Assembly (NCBI GenBank): GCA_001275005.1
Contig: JWZX01000322.1
Span: 1-13,072 of the forward strand
DNA length: 13,072 nucleotides
Source: Chrysochromulina tobinii
Taxonomy: Eukaryota; Haptophyta; Prymnesiales; Chrysochromulinaceae
Direction of reading: 5' to 3'
Positions 1 to 8,634 of this stretch are shown in pieces. Position numbers and translations under genes: made by a program. The notes under the pieces were generated by a model that saw only the letters and a list, made by a program, of their open reading frames with translations, searched no databases and was not told the origin of the DNA. Within the stretch, counting starts at the first letter, position 1. Each line of letters starts with the position of its first letter.

Positions 1-114
1 GGCGGCGGCGGAGGCGGCGGCGGCGGAGGCGGCTGCAGCGGCGGCGGCGGAGGAGGAGGCCGAGAATGCAGCGGCCGATGCGGCGGCCGGGGCGGCGGCG
101 GTGGCAGCGGCTGA

Positions 115-154
<40 letters not shown>

Positions 155-240
155 GCCGAGAAGGAGGCGGCCGAGGCGGCGGCAGCGAAGGCGGCAGCAG
201 CGGAGGCGGCAGCGAAGGCAGCTGCGGCTCAGAGGCAGGC
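1..240 (+). repeat. GGC-rich Ala/Glu low-complexity tract
   Basis: Impure trinucleotide sequence (GCG, GCA and GAG codons in the gene frame) encoding Ala runs broken by Glu, Lys and a Ser run. The other frames read as poly-Arg or poly-Gly and are shadows. Such a tract is prone to slippage and to assembly error, so its length here may not be exact. Confidence 0.85.
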
Positions 241-3200
241 GTTTGCGGAGGCGATGGCTGCGGTGGCGGCGGCAAAGGCCGTGGCCGATGCTACAGCAGT
301 GGTGGCGCAGCCAAGAAAGCCCGGCACGGCTGAGCCGAAAGCCATGTACCCCCTCATTGCGGGCATAGCCCCATTGACCCACCCCAAGGACGGCTACAAG
401 CCGGACTTTACGCAGCGCGAAATGAAGAACTGGGGTTCTCTACCAGGGGGCGTCGCGACGCGACCCATCGTACAGCCTCTGGTCTCACCACTAAAAGACT
501 ATGAGGCGGGCGTGGAGGACTTTCTGATGGCGCATGCCCGGCGCGTCAAGGCCGCGACTAGGTCCCTCAACGGCAGCCCGAGTGGCAGCAACGCGACCTC
601 CCGTGCCTCCTCACCACCAAAGATGTCGCCGCCCAAGACGGTAGATGACCTCCGCGCCGAGGCGCAGGAAAAGGTCCGGCACGAGGCCTTTCTGCAGCAG
701 TTCAAGGCTCGGAGCATGGAGGCGGCCGAGGAGCCGGCTGGCACGATAGCCTTTCGTCTCTGGGGCGAGGAGGTCTGTGTGGTCAAGGAGACGGTTGGCA
801 CAGGTGCGGCGGCCATTGAGGATTACGCCACCCTGGTAGAGTTTCGGTGCGTGATTGATGCGTCGGCCAGCTTTGACGAAATCAGCTTTGGCGAAAAAGT
901 CGCTGACGTGGTGAGGTTGCACCCGTCGAGCGTCACGGTCGATGTCGCAAGGGGCGGCAAGGATCTAACGGTCACATGCGCTATCGAGGCGGCGGGCAAG
1001 TACGAGGCGACGCGGGTGACCGAGGCGCTGGCAGCCATCATCCGAAGCCCGAAGGGTCCCGGTGCAACCTTCAATTTGATGTTCATCTCGTGCTCGGAGC
1101 CGTCGGTCGTGAAGGCGAGCCATGGAAAGGCGAGCAGTGCAAAGGCGGGCACTGTGAAGGGGGGCAGTGCGAAGGGGGGCATCAAGCGCGTGGGATCGCC
1201 AGCTGTGTCGTACCGCGGCGCCGGCGCGGCGGCGGCCGACCAAGCGGTCTTGGCCGAGGCGCGCGTGGCCAAGGCTAACGAGCGCGTTGCGGACCTCGAG
1301 GCCCGAGCCGCCCGAGGAGACGCCCTGTCGCAGGTGGAGCTCGAGGAGCTCGAGTCCGTCAAGGAAGAGCTCAGAACGGCGGAGGAGGAATACTCTGTCG
1401 CCTTCGCTGCGGCTGTCGCGCTGAGCGACGGTGCCACGGGTCCGGGCGAAGCCGAGGCCGACGAGAAGGTCGAGCTCGGGGTCGAGCTGGACGACGAGGC
1501 AGTGCATGCGGCCGATATCGCGGTCGAGCTCGGGGGCTCGTCCGAGGCGGCGCGCGAGGCGGCGCCCAGGGCGACCAAGCGCGTGAAGAAGGCGCGAATC
1601 TCGACAGTGCAGCCTCGAGTGGAGCCGGGCTTCAAACCGCGGCCGGTGGAGGCGACGTTCAATATGGTCCTCGGTGGCGACATGGGTGAGTTCGACAGGA
1701 TTCAGTACCGCACCAGGCTCGCCGAGATTCTCTCTGTAGATCCAGCTGAAGTGAGGCTCATTCTCCTGGACGCGGGCGACGGCACCTTCACGGTGACTGC
1801 GAAGCTCAACGTCGCCACAGCCAGCGCCGCCGAGGAGCTCAGTCAGACTGCCAATGCGGCGATCGGCACAGCCGAGGCTGCGACGGCGATGCTCGGTGGC
1901 GGCAACTTCACGGTTGCGTCGGTGGAAGCTGTGAAGACGTGCGAGAGGAAAGTGCACCCGGGAACGCCAAAGGAGGTGATGGACGAGCTCTTTGACTTGA
2001 TTGAGGAGCGAGAGATCATCGATGCGTTCGTGTCGATGGATACTGACGGCAGCGGAGCTCTTGATCGGTCCGAGATGCACGCCGTCCTCCAGATGCTGAT
2101 CCCAAGCATCACCGAGGAGCAGGCTGACGCCATCTTTCGCTTTCTCGACCAGAGCGACGATGGCATTGTCATCTTGCCTGAGTTTCTGCGCGCCAAGTAC
2201 GGCGAGCGGCGCAAGTCGATGGGCGATAGGCTCATGGCGCCTGTCGATGACGAAGCAGCCGCGCGCATGGGGGCAGCGAGCTTCGCGGACCTTCAATCGC
2301 GCGCGCGCAACAAGGCCTCGCGCTGCCTCGAGCGCGCCGCGCAGCGCGAGGAGGAACGCCTTGCGAAAGCGAGGTCGAGGCAGCTGAAGGATAAGAGGAA
2401 GCTGGAGAAGCTCGATGTGCGTCTCGAGAGAGAGGGGCGCGCCGAGGCGGCGGCGCGAGAGGCGATGCTTGCCAAGGAAGAGGTCGCGGAGCAGCAGCGG
2501 ATCCGAAGGCAGCAAGTTCAAGCTGCCGAGCTTCTCCTCGAGCAAGAGCGACGGCACGCGGCCGTTGTGAGCGAGCGTGAAGCGCGAGAGAAGCAGGCGG
2601 CGGCGGAGCGCGAGGCGCTTGCAAAGCAGAGAATCGCGACGATGGCGGCGGCCAAGGAGGAGACGTTCGCGCAGGAGCGTGCGCGATTGGAGGCAAAGGA
2701 GGCGGCTGCCGAGGCAGAGCGCGTGCAGCGGCTCAAGGACCAAGCCTCGGCTGAGCGGACAGCGCAGGAGAAGAGGCACGCGGAGGCCCTCGAGGGGCTC
2801 CAGAGCAAGCAGCAGGCTCTGCAGGCAGATCTACGTGAGCTCGCTGAGACGCAGCGCAAGAAGAGGTTGGAGATGGAGGCGCAATTGGAGCAGGCGTACT
2901 TGACAGAGAAGGCGGCGCGCGAGGAGCGCGAAAAGGCCGGGGCGGTGGTGCATGCGCAAATCGCCCAAAAGGCCACCGAGGCGGCGGCTGCCGAGCTTGA
3001 GGTGCGTCGCCAGCGGACGCTCGCAGCGGTGGCCATGATGAGTACGACCGAAGCTCTCGTACGCGAGCAGCAGGCGAAGGCGACGATGGCGGCGGAAGCT
3101 GAGGCCCTCGAGACGCGCCGTGCCAAGCGCCAAGAGGCGCTCCGCGCTGAGGCGGTCGCGGAGGCGTCTTTTAGGCAGCAGCGGACCGACGAGGCGCTGG

Positions 3201-3844
3201 CGGCGGAAGCCGAGGCCCTCGAGATGCGCCGTGCCAAGCGCCAAGCGGCGCTCCATCTGCGAGTCGACGATGAGGCGGAGCTGAAGCAGCGTCTCGCCGA
3301 TCAGGCGCTCGAGGCGGCGCGCGCACTCGCAGAGCAGCGCGCGAGACAACAGCGCGAGCTCGAGGCGCTCGATGCGGCGCGCGAACAAGAGGCGGCGGCG
3401 CTCAAAGGGGAAGTGACCGATCGGCGGCGCGAGCGCCAGATGCGCGAGAAGCGTTTGCAGTCGAAATCGGGCTGCGTTGGCATGACGACGGTGCTGCGTG
3501 AGGCGTATGCTGACGAGACGCTCTCGGCCTCGGCAGAGGTCTTCGAAGCCGTCACACTCTTCCTGGCCAAGCGCCGTGTGAAGAACGTGAAGGAGATCTC
3601 CAAGTTCAAGCACGTCGACGAGTTTGTCGAGGCACTGCCCAATCTAGACGCCATGGCGCAGGCGCGCCTGCGCGAGGCGCTCAGTAAGCATGCCCATGGC
3701 ATGCCGGGCACGCCTCCCGCGACGCCCATGTCGATTACGGGCTTCACCCTCCCCAACTTCGCAAGCATGACGCCCACGGGGAAGAAGAAGGGACTGGCGA
3801 GCCCTCAGTCCTCGAATCGTAACTCGAAACGTGGCACGCGGTGA
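2..3844 (+). CDS. EF-hand, coiled-coil protein with two repeated alpha/beta domains (5' partial)
   Basis: The frame is open from the left edge to a TGA at 3842, so the true start lies outside the window. The GTG at 101 lies inside the Ala tract, and the first in-frame ATG is at 254. Numbering from the GTG at 101 (1247 aa): Ala-rich start (1-80); a Ser/Pro linker; an alpha/beta domain at about 246-337; a short coiled coil (about 385-440); a second copy of the same domain at about 517-612; an EF-hand pair with loops at 647-658 (DTDGSGALDRSE) and 683-694 (DQSDDGIVILPE), spaced by the canonical 36 residues; a long Glu/Ala/Arg/Lys helix at about 735-1118; a small helical C-terminal domain (about 1120-1195); and a basic Ser-rich tail. 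Both EF loops keep acidic ligands at positions 1 and 12, so Ca binding is likely; position 9 of loop 2 is Ile, which is unusual. No transmembrane segment is visible. A Ca-responsive cytoskeletal or scaffold role is inference; I do not recognise the gene. Confidence 0.85.
2975..3418 (+). repeat. 37-residue repeats inside the coiled coil (two clear, two weak copies)
   Basis: Residues 996-1032 and 1033-1069 of the EF-hand protein are a clear tandem duplication with a period of 111 bp. Both carry the pattern AAEAEALE-x-RRAKRQ-x-AL at the same offset. Flanking blocks at 959-995 and 1070-1106 keep the 37-residue spacing with weaker matches (ELEVRRQRTLAA; ALAEQRARQQREL). The repeat is in frame and extends the helix without breaking it. 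Confidence 0.75.
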
Positions 3845-4215
3845 AACTCAAACTGCGTCAGCGACGTCGGACACGGGTCGCCACTATGTTCTCAACGTCT
3901 CTCGCACTCTCCGTAGGATTCCTCTACAAAATAATCGTAATCGTCCGGCCGTTTTACGCGTTGTGCTATTGCCTTTATTGCCTATACGACGTTAATACGA
4001 GTAAAAAAGCAGGAGCCGAAATGTCGCTGAACCCTACAAACTGTATCCTATGCCGTATGAGCCGAGCCCCTCGATGGGGGGCCACGACACTGCACACTCT
4101 CGACAGCTGGCCTTGCATCAGCCTTGCATGCATCGGAGAATTCACGTACTGAGAAAAGTGCCCTTCATATCACAACAAACCCTCGTTGACACGAAAACCC
4201 AGCGTCCCTTACGAC
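3845..4215. other. Spacer between two plus-strand genes
   Basis: This is the 3' flank of the EF-hand gene and the 5' flank of the F-box/NHL gene. Base composition drops to near balanced, unlike the flanking coding DNA, and an A-rich stretch lies at 4000-4020. I see no AATAAA, no clear TATA box and no convincing coding frame; the two short ORFs here have no recognisable domain and no coding-like third positions. Confidence 0.5.
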
Positions 4216-5385
4216 ATGCTGGTCCCACTCTCGGTGGCCGCACAAGACGCCGACGTCCTTTCGCTGATTCTCAAGCATGCACACCTAACTGCTGCCTCTC
4301 TTCGTCTGGCTAGTACGTGCCGCCAGTGGCGTCTCGGCATTTTGGCTCGCTGGGGACCCATGCGACTTCTATCCCACCAGCCATCGCTACTCATCGGTGC
4401 GCCTGAAGGGCGCGCCATTCAGTGCCCCACTGGTATCACTTGGGTGGGCAGCGACTTGTGCATTGTCGAGAGTTTTGAGCAAAAGACGTCAAGATGTGCC
4501 GGCCGTGTGTCGCTTTTTTCCACTGCTGGCGAGCAAAAGGAGCTACTCTGCGCCGAGCGCTATGGTGGTGTGAGTTTGGGCCGTACTTTGGCGCACTTCC
4601 AACGCCAGGGACCTACGGCAGCCGTGTCCGATGGCAGAGCCCTCTATGTTGCCCATTCCAACGTCTCAGACGACAGTTTGAATGCGCTGTACAAGTTGTC
4701 CCTGCCCGATTACACTCTCACACACTCATTCACCGACAACAACTTCTTGATCGATCCCGAGGAGGAGGACGAGGAAGAGCAGTATTGGGACGTTCGCCTA
4801 GGTGCACCTGCGGCACTCACGGTCGTGGGCCCCTCTCTGTACGTCCTCGACATGGGCGGTGAGTCTGGGGACGCCTCTGTCTCCATCTTCTCCGCCGCCG
4901 ACCTGCAGTTCCAGTCCAAGTTTGGTGCGGCCGCCGATGGTTACCGCCACGGCTCCGGTGACGGAGAGCTCTCTTTCCCGGAAGACATGATCGAGCATGA
5001 CGGCGAGCTCTACATCGCGGACACGTCCAACCACCGCGTCCAAGTCTTCTCGCTCGAAGGCGCGTTCGTGCGCACCATCGGCGGCGGCCTGGATCGAGCA
5101 TCCGAACAAGGGATCGAGCTTCCACCCGGCGCGCTCGATGCACCGGTCGGGCTGTGCATCTTCCGAGAGCCGCTGGTGGTGGCCGAGCATCAGTATGTCA
5201 CCGGCACTGGTCACCAGTTCCCTAGGTCCACTGCTGGATGCCTCACCGTCTTCTGCGTCGACGGCACGCCGCTTGAGCGCATTGTGCTGGACTTCTGGCC
5301 GTCACGGCTCTGCGCCAACGCGGAGTATCTTTTCTGCTGTGATTACTGCGGCCATCGCGTTTACAAGTTCGGAGCCTTGGCATGA
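4216..5385 (+). CDS. F-box-like protein with NHL-type beta-propeller
   Basis: 389 aa from the ATG at 4216; a TTG ten codons upstream is in frame but a weak candidate. Residues about 8-55 resemble a degenerate F-box (a run of hydrophobics, then LRLASTCRQWR and a W-containing end), the segment that binds Skp1 in SCF ubiquitin ligases. The remainder is a propeller. The clearest NHL blade is at about 255-292, with GELYIADTSNHRVQVFSLEG followed by FVRTIGGG. Weaker blades include SLYVLDMGG (near 205) and LFCCDYCGHRVYKF at the C-terminus. An acidic loop (PEEEDEEE) lies near residue 180. No transmembrane segment or signal peptide is visible. Known biology: F-box plus propeller proteins recruit substrates to a ubiquitin ligase; here that is inference because the F-box is divergent. 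The gene is a single exon and less GC-biased than its neighbour. Confidence 0.82.
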   Translation: MLVPLSVAAQDADVLSLILKHAHLTAASLRLASTCRQWRLGILARWGPMRLLSHQPSLLIGAPEGRAIQCPTGITWVGSDLCIVESFEQKTSRCAGRVSLFSTAGEQKELLCAERYGGVSLGRTLAHFQRQGPTAAVSDGRALYVAHSNVSDDSLNALYKLSLPDYTLTHSFTDNNFLIDPEEEDEEEQYWDVRLGAPAALTVVGPSLYVLDMGGESGDASVSIFSAADLQFQSKFGAAADGYRHGSGDGELSFPEDMIEHDGELYIADTSNHRVQVFSLEGAFVRTIGGGLDRASEQGIELPPGALDAPVGLCIFREPLVVAEHQYVTGTGHQFPRSTAGCLTVFCVDGTPLERIVLDFWPSRLCANAEYLFCCDYCGHRVYKFGALA

Positions 5386-6101
5386 GCGTGGCGATCACCT
5401 ACAGTAAGTGACATTGAGATTGAAGACGGAGATGAGCGATTAAGCATTAACAGTACAGAATTGTGGCAACGAGACCAAGAGCCAACATCTTAGTTGCGCT
5501 GGAGCACGTGCAGTGTCGTCGTCGTGTTCAGTGTCAAAGAGTGTAGAAGCTCCCGAGTGCAAGAGAGACGATTTACATTGATTTACAGAAATAATCGAAC
5601 CGTCGGGAGGCCATAATAGTTGCGCGAGTTGTTGCCGTGCGTGCTCGGTGAGCTGCGTCGCACGCACATATGGGTACGGTATGACACAAGCTGCGAGCGG
5701 TAGGGGGGTCATTCCCCCGGTGGGGGTCCGTTAACAGGCTTACAGAACCTACCTAGAGACCGGTAAGTGAGCTCCGTCAAGATACCGGCGGATCGCCTAA
5801 GGGAGATCGAGCCGATCCGAGAGATACCGGCGGGAGATCCGGCGAGGTACGGCAGGTACTTACCGGCTGGCTCCCCTCTACCCGAGGAGCCCAGTCGCAC
5901 AAGCTCTCAGTCGCTCGCGGCCACGCCAAGATTGAGAAGGCCGGCGTATATACACTTACTCTTACATACTTAGGTCGCACACCGACGCGTCACGGGAATA
6001 ACAAAGGCGAGGATCACACATGGTTTTCAAATACGGACATAGGGCAAGCTTGAGGGCAAGGGGGGGTTCCAGGCATAATGGCGTGGCGCAAAAGCCCTCT
6101 C
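5386..6101. other. Gene-free spacer between convergent genes
   Basis: Both flanking genes end here, so 3' UTRs must lie inside it. It contains a G/C-homopolymer patch at 5702-5726 (G6, C5 and G5 runs), the inverted-repeat block at 5760-5866, and an AT-rich stretch near 5943-5972 with GTATATACAC. Short open frames on both strands lack recognisable motifs and were not called. No tRNA or known small RNA was seen. Confidence 0.5.
5760..5866. repeat. Inverted repeat CCGGTAAGT / ACTTACCGG with internal 42-bp-spaced direct repeats
   Basis: CCGGTAAGT at 5760-5768 and its exact reverse complement at 5858-5866 enclose about 90 bp. Inside, GATACCGGCGG occurs at 5781 and again at 5823 (42 bp apart), with similar GGAGATC/GATC words around each copy. 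Each arm is a strong 5' splice-site-like word (GGTAAGT), one per strand. No transposase or coding frame is attached. This could be a small non-autonomous element, a remnant, or chance. Confidence 0.55.
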
Positions 6102-7974
6102 TCAGTCCCCGACGCGTTTGGGCGATCCCGTCGCGGAGGAGTGTGTCGTGACAAGCGTCGTGCAGCTCATTGGGGTACCTGCGCCGTGTGGGGCGGGTGG
6201 CAACACCTGCACGCCGCGGGCACGCACCCGGCTCGATTGCACGCTGCTCGCCACAATGCTGCCGAGAAAGAGCAGGAGCAGCAGCACGGCAATGACGCCG
6301 GCGGTGATGCCACTCACAACCACGGCACTCGCGTCAGCCATCTCGATGGGCGGCAAGGGCGGCGGCGGCATGGGCGAGGGCGGCAAGGCGGGCGAGGGCG
6401 GAGGCCCCAGCGGCACAAAGGGCGGCGGCGGCGGTGGCGGGAAGTGGAGATAGGCCGCGCCGCTCCCCGCGACTGCCGGGGCGGTGGCATCAGGCGTACC
6501 AACGGCGCCTCGATGGCTATGCTGCGGTGAACCAACGACGACGACGCCGCTGCTGCTGAGGGCGACACTCATGCCGAATCCATCGCCAGTGACGGAGTCA
6601 TCACCCCACAGCAGGCGCGACGGCACGTCGAAGAGCGGCAACGGAGCGAGCAAGCAGCCTGCCGGGTCGATTACCGGTGGAGGGCCCTCGCAACCCTCGG
6701 CGGCCCAGTAGCGCGTGAGGCTTGCGCCTCCGGTTCCTGGCCCACGCAAGCTGAAGCGCGTCGTAGCGGCCACCACCGCGAGGCCACTCGATGAATCCAC
6801 TGCGAGGGCGGCGCCAAAGCGGCCGTCGCCGTTGCCGAGGCCGAGAGCGTTGCCGGTCACGCGAGGCGGCCAGCGGGCGGTTGCCACGGAGTGCGGCTGC
6901 CAGGGGTACTGACTCCACTGCGCGCCCTCGTAGAAAGGGCCGAGCGCGTACACGGCGCCGATGGGTGGTCCGTTGGCGCTCAAGACGAACCCCGGAGCGC
7001 CGGTCAGCAGCCAGTCGCCGCCGCCGTCGGAGCGGCGCTGCCACGCAAGGGCAGAGCCGAACTCGCTGCGGCTGGCGAGCTCCGTGCTCGGCGGCGTCAG
7101 CTTCGCCGTCTGATTCCATCCGAGGGTCTCAAAGATCCAGACCGCACCCCAGCGCACACCGGGCGCGCATGGCACACGCGCCTACGCGGAGAGGGGCGGG
7201 CGGGGGGACGAGTTAGGCTGAGGATGATAGACAGAGGGTGAAGGGTGAGAGGCTGAGGGTGAGAGGCTGAGGGTGATAGGGCTAGGGTGCGCACGGCACA
7301 CGCGCCTTCGGGGAGCCCACTGCCAGTTGACCACGGCGTGTGCTCAGCGCGAGCGAGGCGCCAAATCCGTAGCAGCCGATGGCGAGCTCTCCGCTCGTTG
7401 GGTTCACGGGCGAGAGCTTCTTCAACAGCGCGCCGCTCACGAGGTGAAAGACGTACACGTAGCCATTGTCTTCCGGCGTCGGAACCCCGGCGGGGTAAAA
7501 GTCCGTTCCGCTCTCGCCGATGATCATGCGATTGCCGGCGATGGCCACGCTCGCACCAAAGTGGACGCCGTTTCTGGGCGAGTTCGAGAGAATGCGGCGT
7601 GGAATGCCCACACGGCGAGCACCAGTGGCGTCGAGGGACAGCGGCCACAAGAAGGCGGAACCATATCGCTGTGCCGGGAGGAGCGGATCGGTGGCATGAC
7701 TCGGAGCGCCCACCAACAGGTGCGTCTCGGTGACGAAAACTGAGGCTCCAAATTCAGCGCCCGCGGAGCCACCATCGGCGGCTCTGACCACCTCGAGCAC
7801 CTCAAAGGGTGGTGGTGCAGTCAGCGAACGCACCCGGATGGAGTAGACGGCACCTGCGCCCGAGTCCCCACATGCACCAATGACGAGGTGGTCTCCGAGC
7901 AGCGCGGTGGAACAGCCGAAGGCGTCGCCGGCAGAGAGCTGCAGCGCGATCTCCAAGGCCGCGGCGCCGGCCAT
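6102..7974 (-). CDS. Integrin-alpha-like FG-GAP membrane protein (two exons)
   Basis: Exon 1 is 7974 down to 7306 and exon 2 is 7181 down to 6102 (TGA). Joined by the GC-AG reading this gives 582 aa. Seven FG-GAP blades are visible with Phe-Gly at 19, 75, 139, 204, 264, 345 and 425, each followed by a phi-x-G-x-P/A type turn and a GxxY/A strand. Seven is the number of blades in the integrin-alpha head. Next come a proline-rich stalk (about 471-501, including seven consecutive prolines), a transmembrane helix (about 510-536, IAVLLLLLFLGSIV), and a basic tail of about 46 residues. The topology is most likely type I with the propeller outside. No signal peptide follows the ATG at 7974, and an in-frame stop lies upstream with no other ATG between, so an upstream signal-peptide exon is probable. 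DxDxDG calcium loops of animal integrins are not evident. Ligand unknown; a surface adhesion or recognition role is inference. Confidence 0.85.
7161..7307 (-). repeat. 23-bp direct repeats spanning both splice junctions
   Basis: Plus-strand copies at 7161-7183 and 7285-7307 match at 21 of 23 positions (differences at repeat positions 4 and 10). On the transcript strand each copy starts with the AG of a splice junction followed by GCGCGTGTGCC. The first 21 nt of the intron are therefore a copy of the first 21 nt of exon 2. Confidence 0.92.
7182..7305 (-). other. Intron of the FG-GAP gene, GC-AG (or GT-AG 7182-7299)
   Basis: Exon 1 runs into a TAG at 7282, yet its blade 4 is completed only by the downstream frame (GSPK then PGVRWGAVWIFE). 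The GC-AG choice (AAG/GCGCGT...CGTAG/GCGCGT) gives a 124-nt phase-0 intron with no added residues. A GT donor six bases later (7299) also keeps frame and adds two residues. The transcript strand is pyrimidine-rich with tandem CACCCTCAGCCTCT-like units of 14 nt before the acceptor. Confidence 0.78.
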
Positions 7975-8241
7975 GATGTGCTCGCGAGGCTCTGCGTGAC
8001 GGGTTTTGTAGATGAAGTGTCGGTTGAGGTCGACTGTTGAGGTATGGATATGGGAACACTGGCGACGGAGGTTTGCTCAATCTTCGCATGATTGCATGCA
8101 TCCATCCGCAACCAAAACTCAAAGTTGTAAGTGTTCAGTCTCCTGTGGGCACACCGAATGCTGGAAAGCTTGGCTACCCTCCCGACACCTCGGACCCCCA
8201 TTTTCCGTACAATTTAAAGGGGAAACTTGTCGGGAGTGGTC

Positions 8242-8266
8242 TACATGTATTACAATTGTACATGTA
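8242..8266. repeat. TACATGTA inverted pair around TACAATTGTA palindrome
   Basis: Palindromic TACATGTA occurs at 8242-8249 and 8259-8266, with the perfect 10-bp palindrome TACAATTGTA at 8251-8260 between and overlapping the second copy. Nested symmetry of this kind suits dimeric factor binding, but no known site is recognised. Confidence 0.6.
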
Positions 8267-8304
8267 TCTCCCCGTCTCAAGGAGGCGATGCATGTCCACG
8301 GCCC

Positions 8305-8345
8305 GCCCCCGGAATATTCCGGGGGCTTGCTTGCTTGCTTGCTTC
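8305..8345. repeat. 22-bp perfect palindrome followed by CTTG microsatellite
   Basis: Positions 8305-8326 are a perfect palindrome: G, five C, then GGAATATTCC, five G, C. Immediately after, the tetranucleotide CTTG is repeated about four and a half times (8326-8344). It lies in the shared upstream region, about 330 bp from the FG-GAP start and 375 bp from the HORMA start. It could be an operator or a cruciform-forming site. Confidence 0.9.
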
Positions 8346-8499
8346 GCGCCGCTCTTGGCGCCGCGCACCCGCACAGCTGGTCACTGCCGCAGGTGGAGGA
8401 ATTACAAGGGAGGAGAAGAAGAGATGTATGCCCAGACCGCTAACGCTCACCGAGAACTTGCTTTCTTTCTTGACGTGCTGCGTCCCGTTTCCATCATGA

Positions 8500-8634
8500 C
8501 AGGACGAAAGTTGATTAGTCGTAACAAACAGAAGTTAAAGAAGTACCTAAACGAGCGCAATCGAATACCCCTGTAACCAGCAGAGTAGGAAAGGGTGGGC
8601 GGAGAGGTTGCTTGCTTGTCAGGACGGAAGTTGA
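8500..8634. repeat. 15-bp direct repeat CAGGACGRAAGTTGA, 120 bp apart
   Basis: CAGGACGAAAGTTGA at 8500-8514 and CAGGACGGAAGTTGA at 8620-8634 differ at one base. Both follow TTGCTTKCTT-like words by a short distance. They lie upstream of the HORMA start in the same orientation, so a repeated regulatory site or a small local duplication is possible. Confidence 0.7.

Noticed and set aside
66-368. Arg-rich ORF on the plus strand
   Set aside because: Shadow of the GGC-rich Ala tract of the EF-hand protein read in another frame.
965-2779. 604-codon ORF on the minus strand
   Set aside because: Antisense to the EF-hand protein; Leu/Arg/His-rich translation is the usual antisense shadow of GC3-rich coding DNA, with no domain.
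5440-5712. 90-aa minus-strand ORF in the convergent spacer
   Set aside because: No domain, weak third-position bias and location in the probable 3' UTR.
5700-5726. G6/C5/G5 homopolymer patch as a regulatory hairpin
   Set aside because: Too short and impure to distinguish from chance in GC-rich DNA.
5767-5980. Overlapping ORFs on both strands in the inverted-repeat block
   Set aside because: Both are open because of short repeats; neither has a convincing ATG start and recognisable motif.
7216-7290. Tandem GGCTGAGGGTGAGA-like units as a minisatellite or G-quadruplex site
   Set aside because: They form the polypyrimidine side of the intron on the minus strand, which explains them sufficiently.
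8037-8576. 179-aa plus-strand ORF between the divergent genes
   Set aside because: Runs through a palindrome and a microsatellite, codon use is unbiased and no domain is visible.
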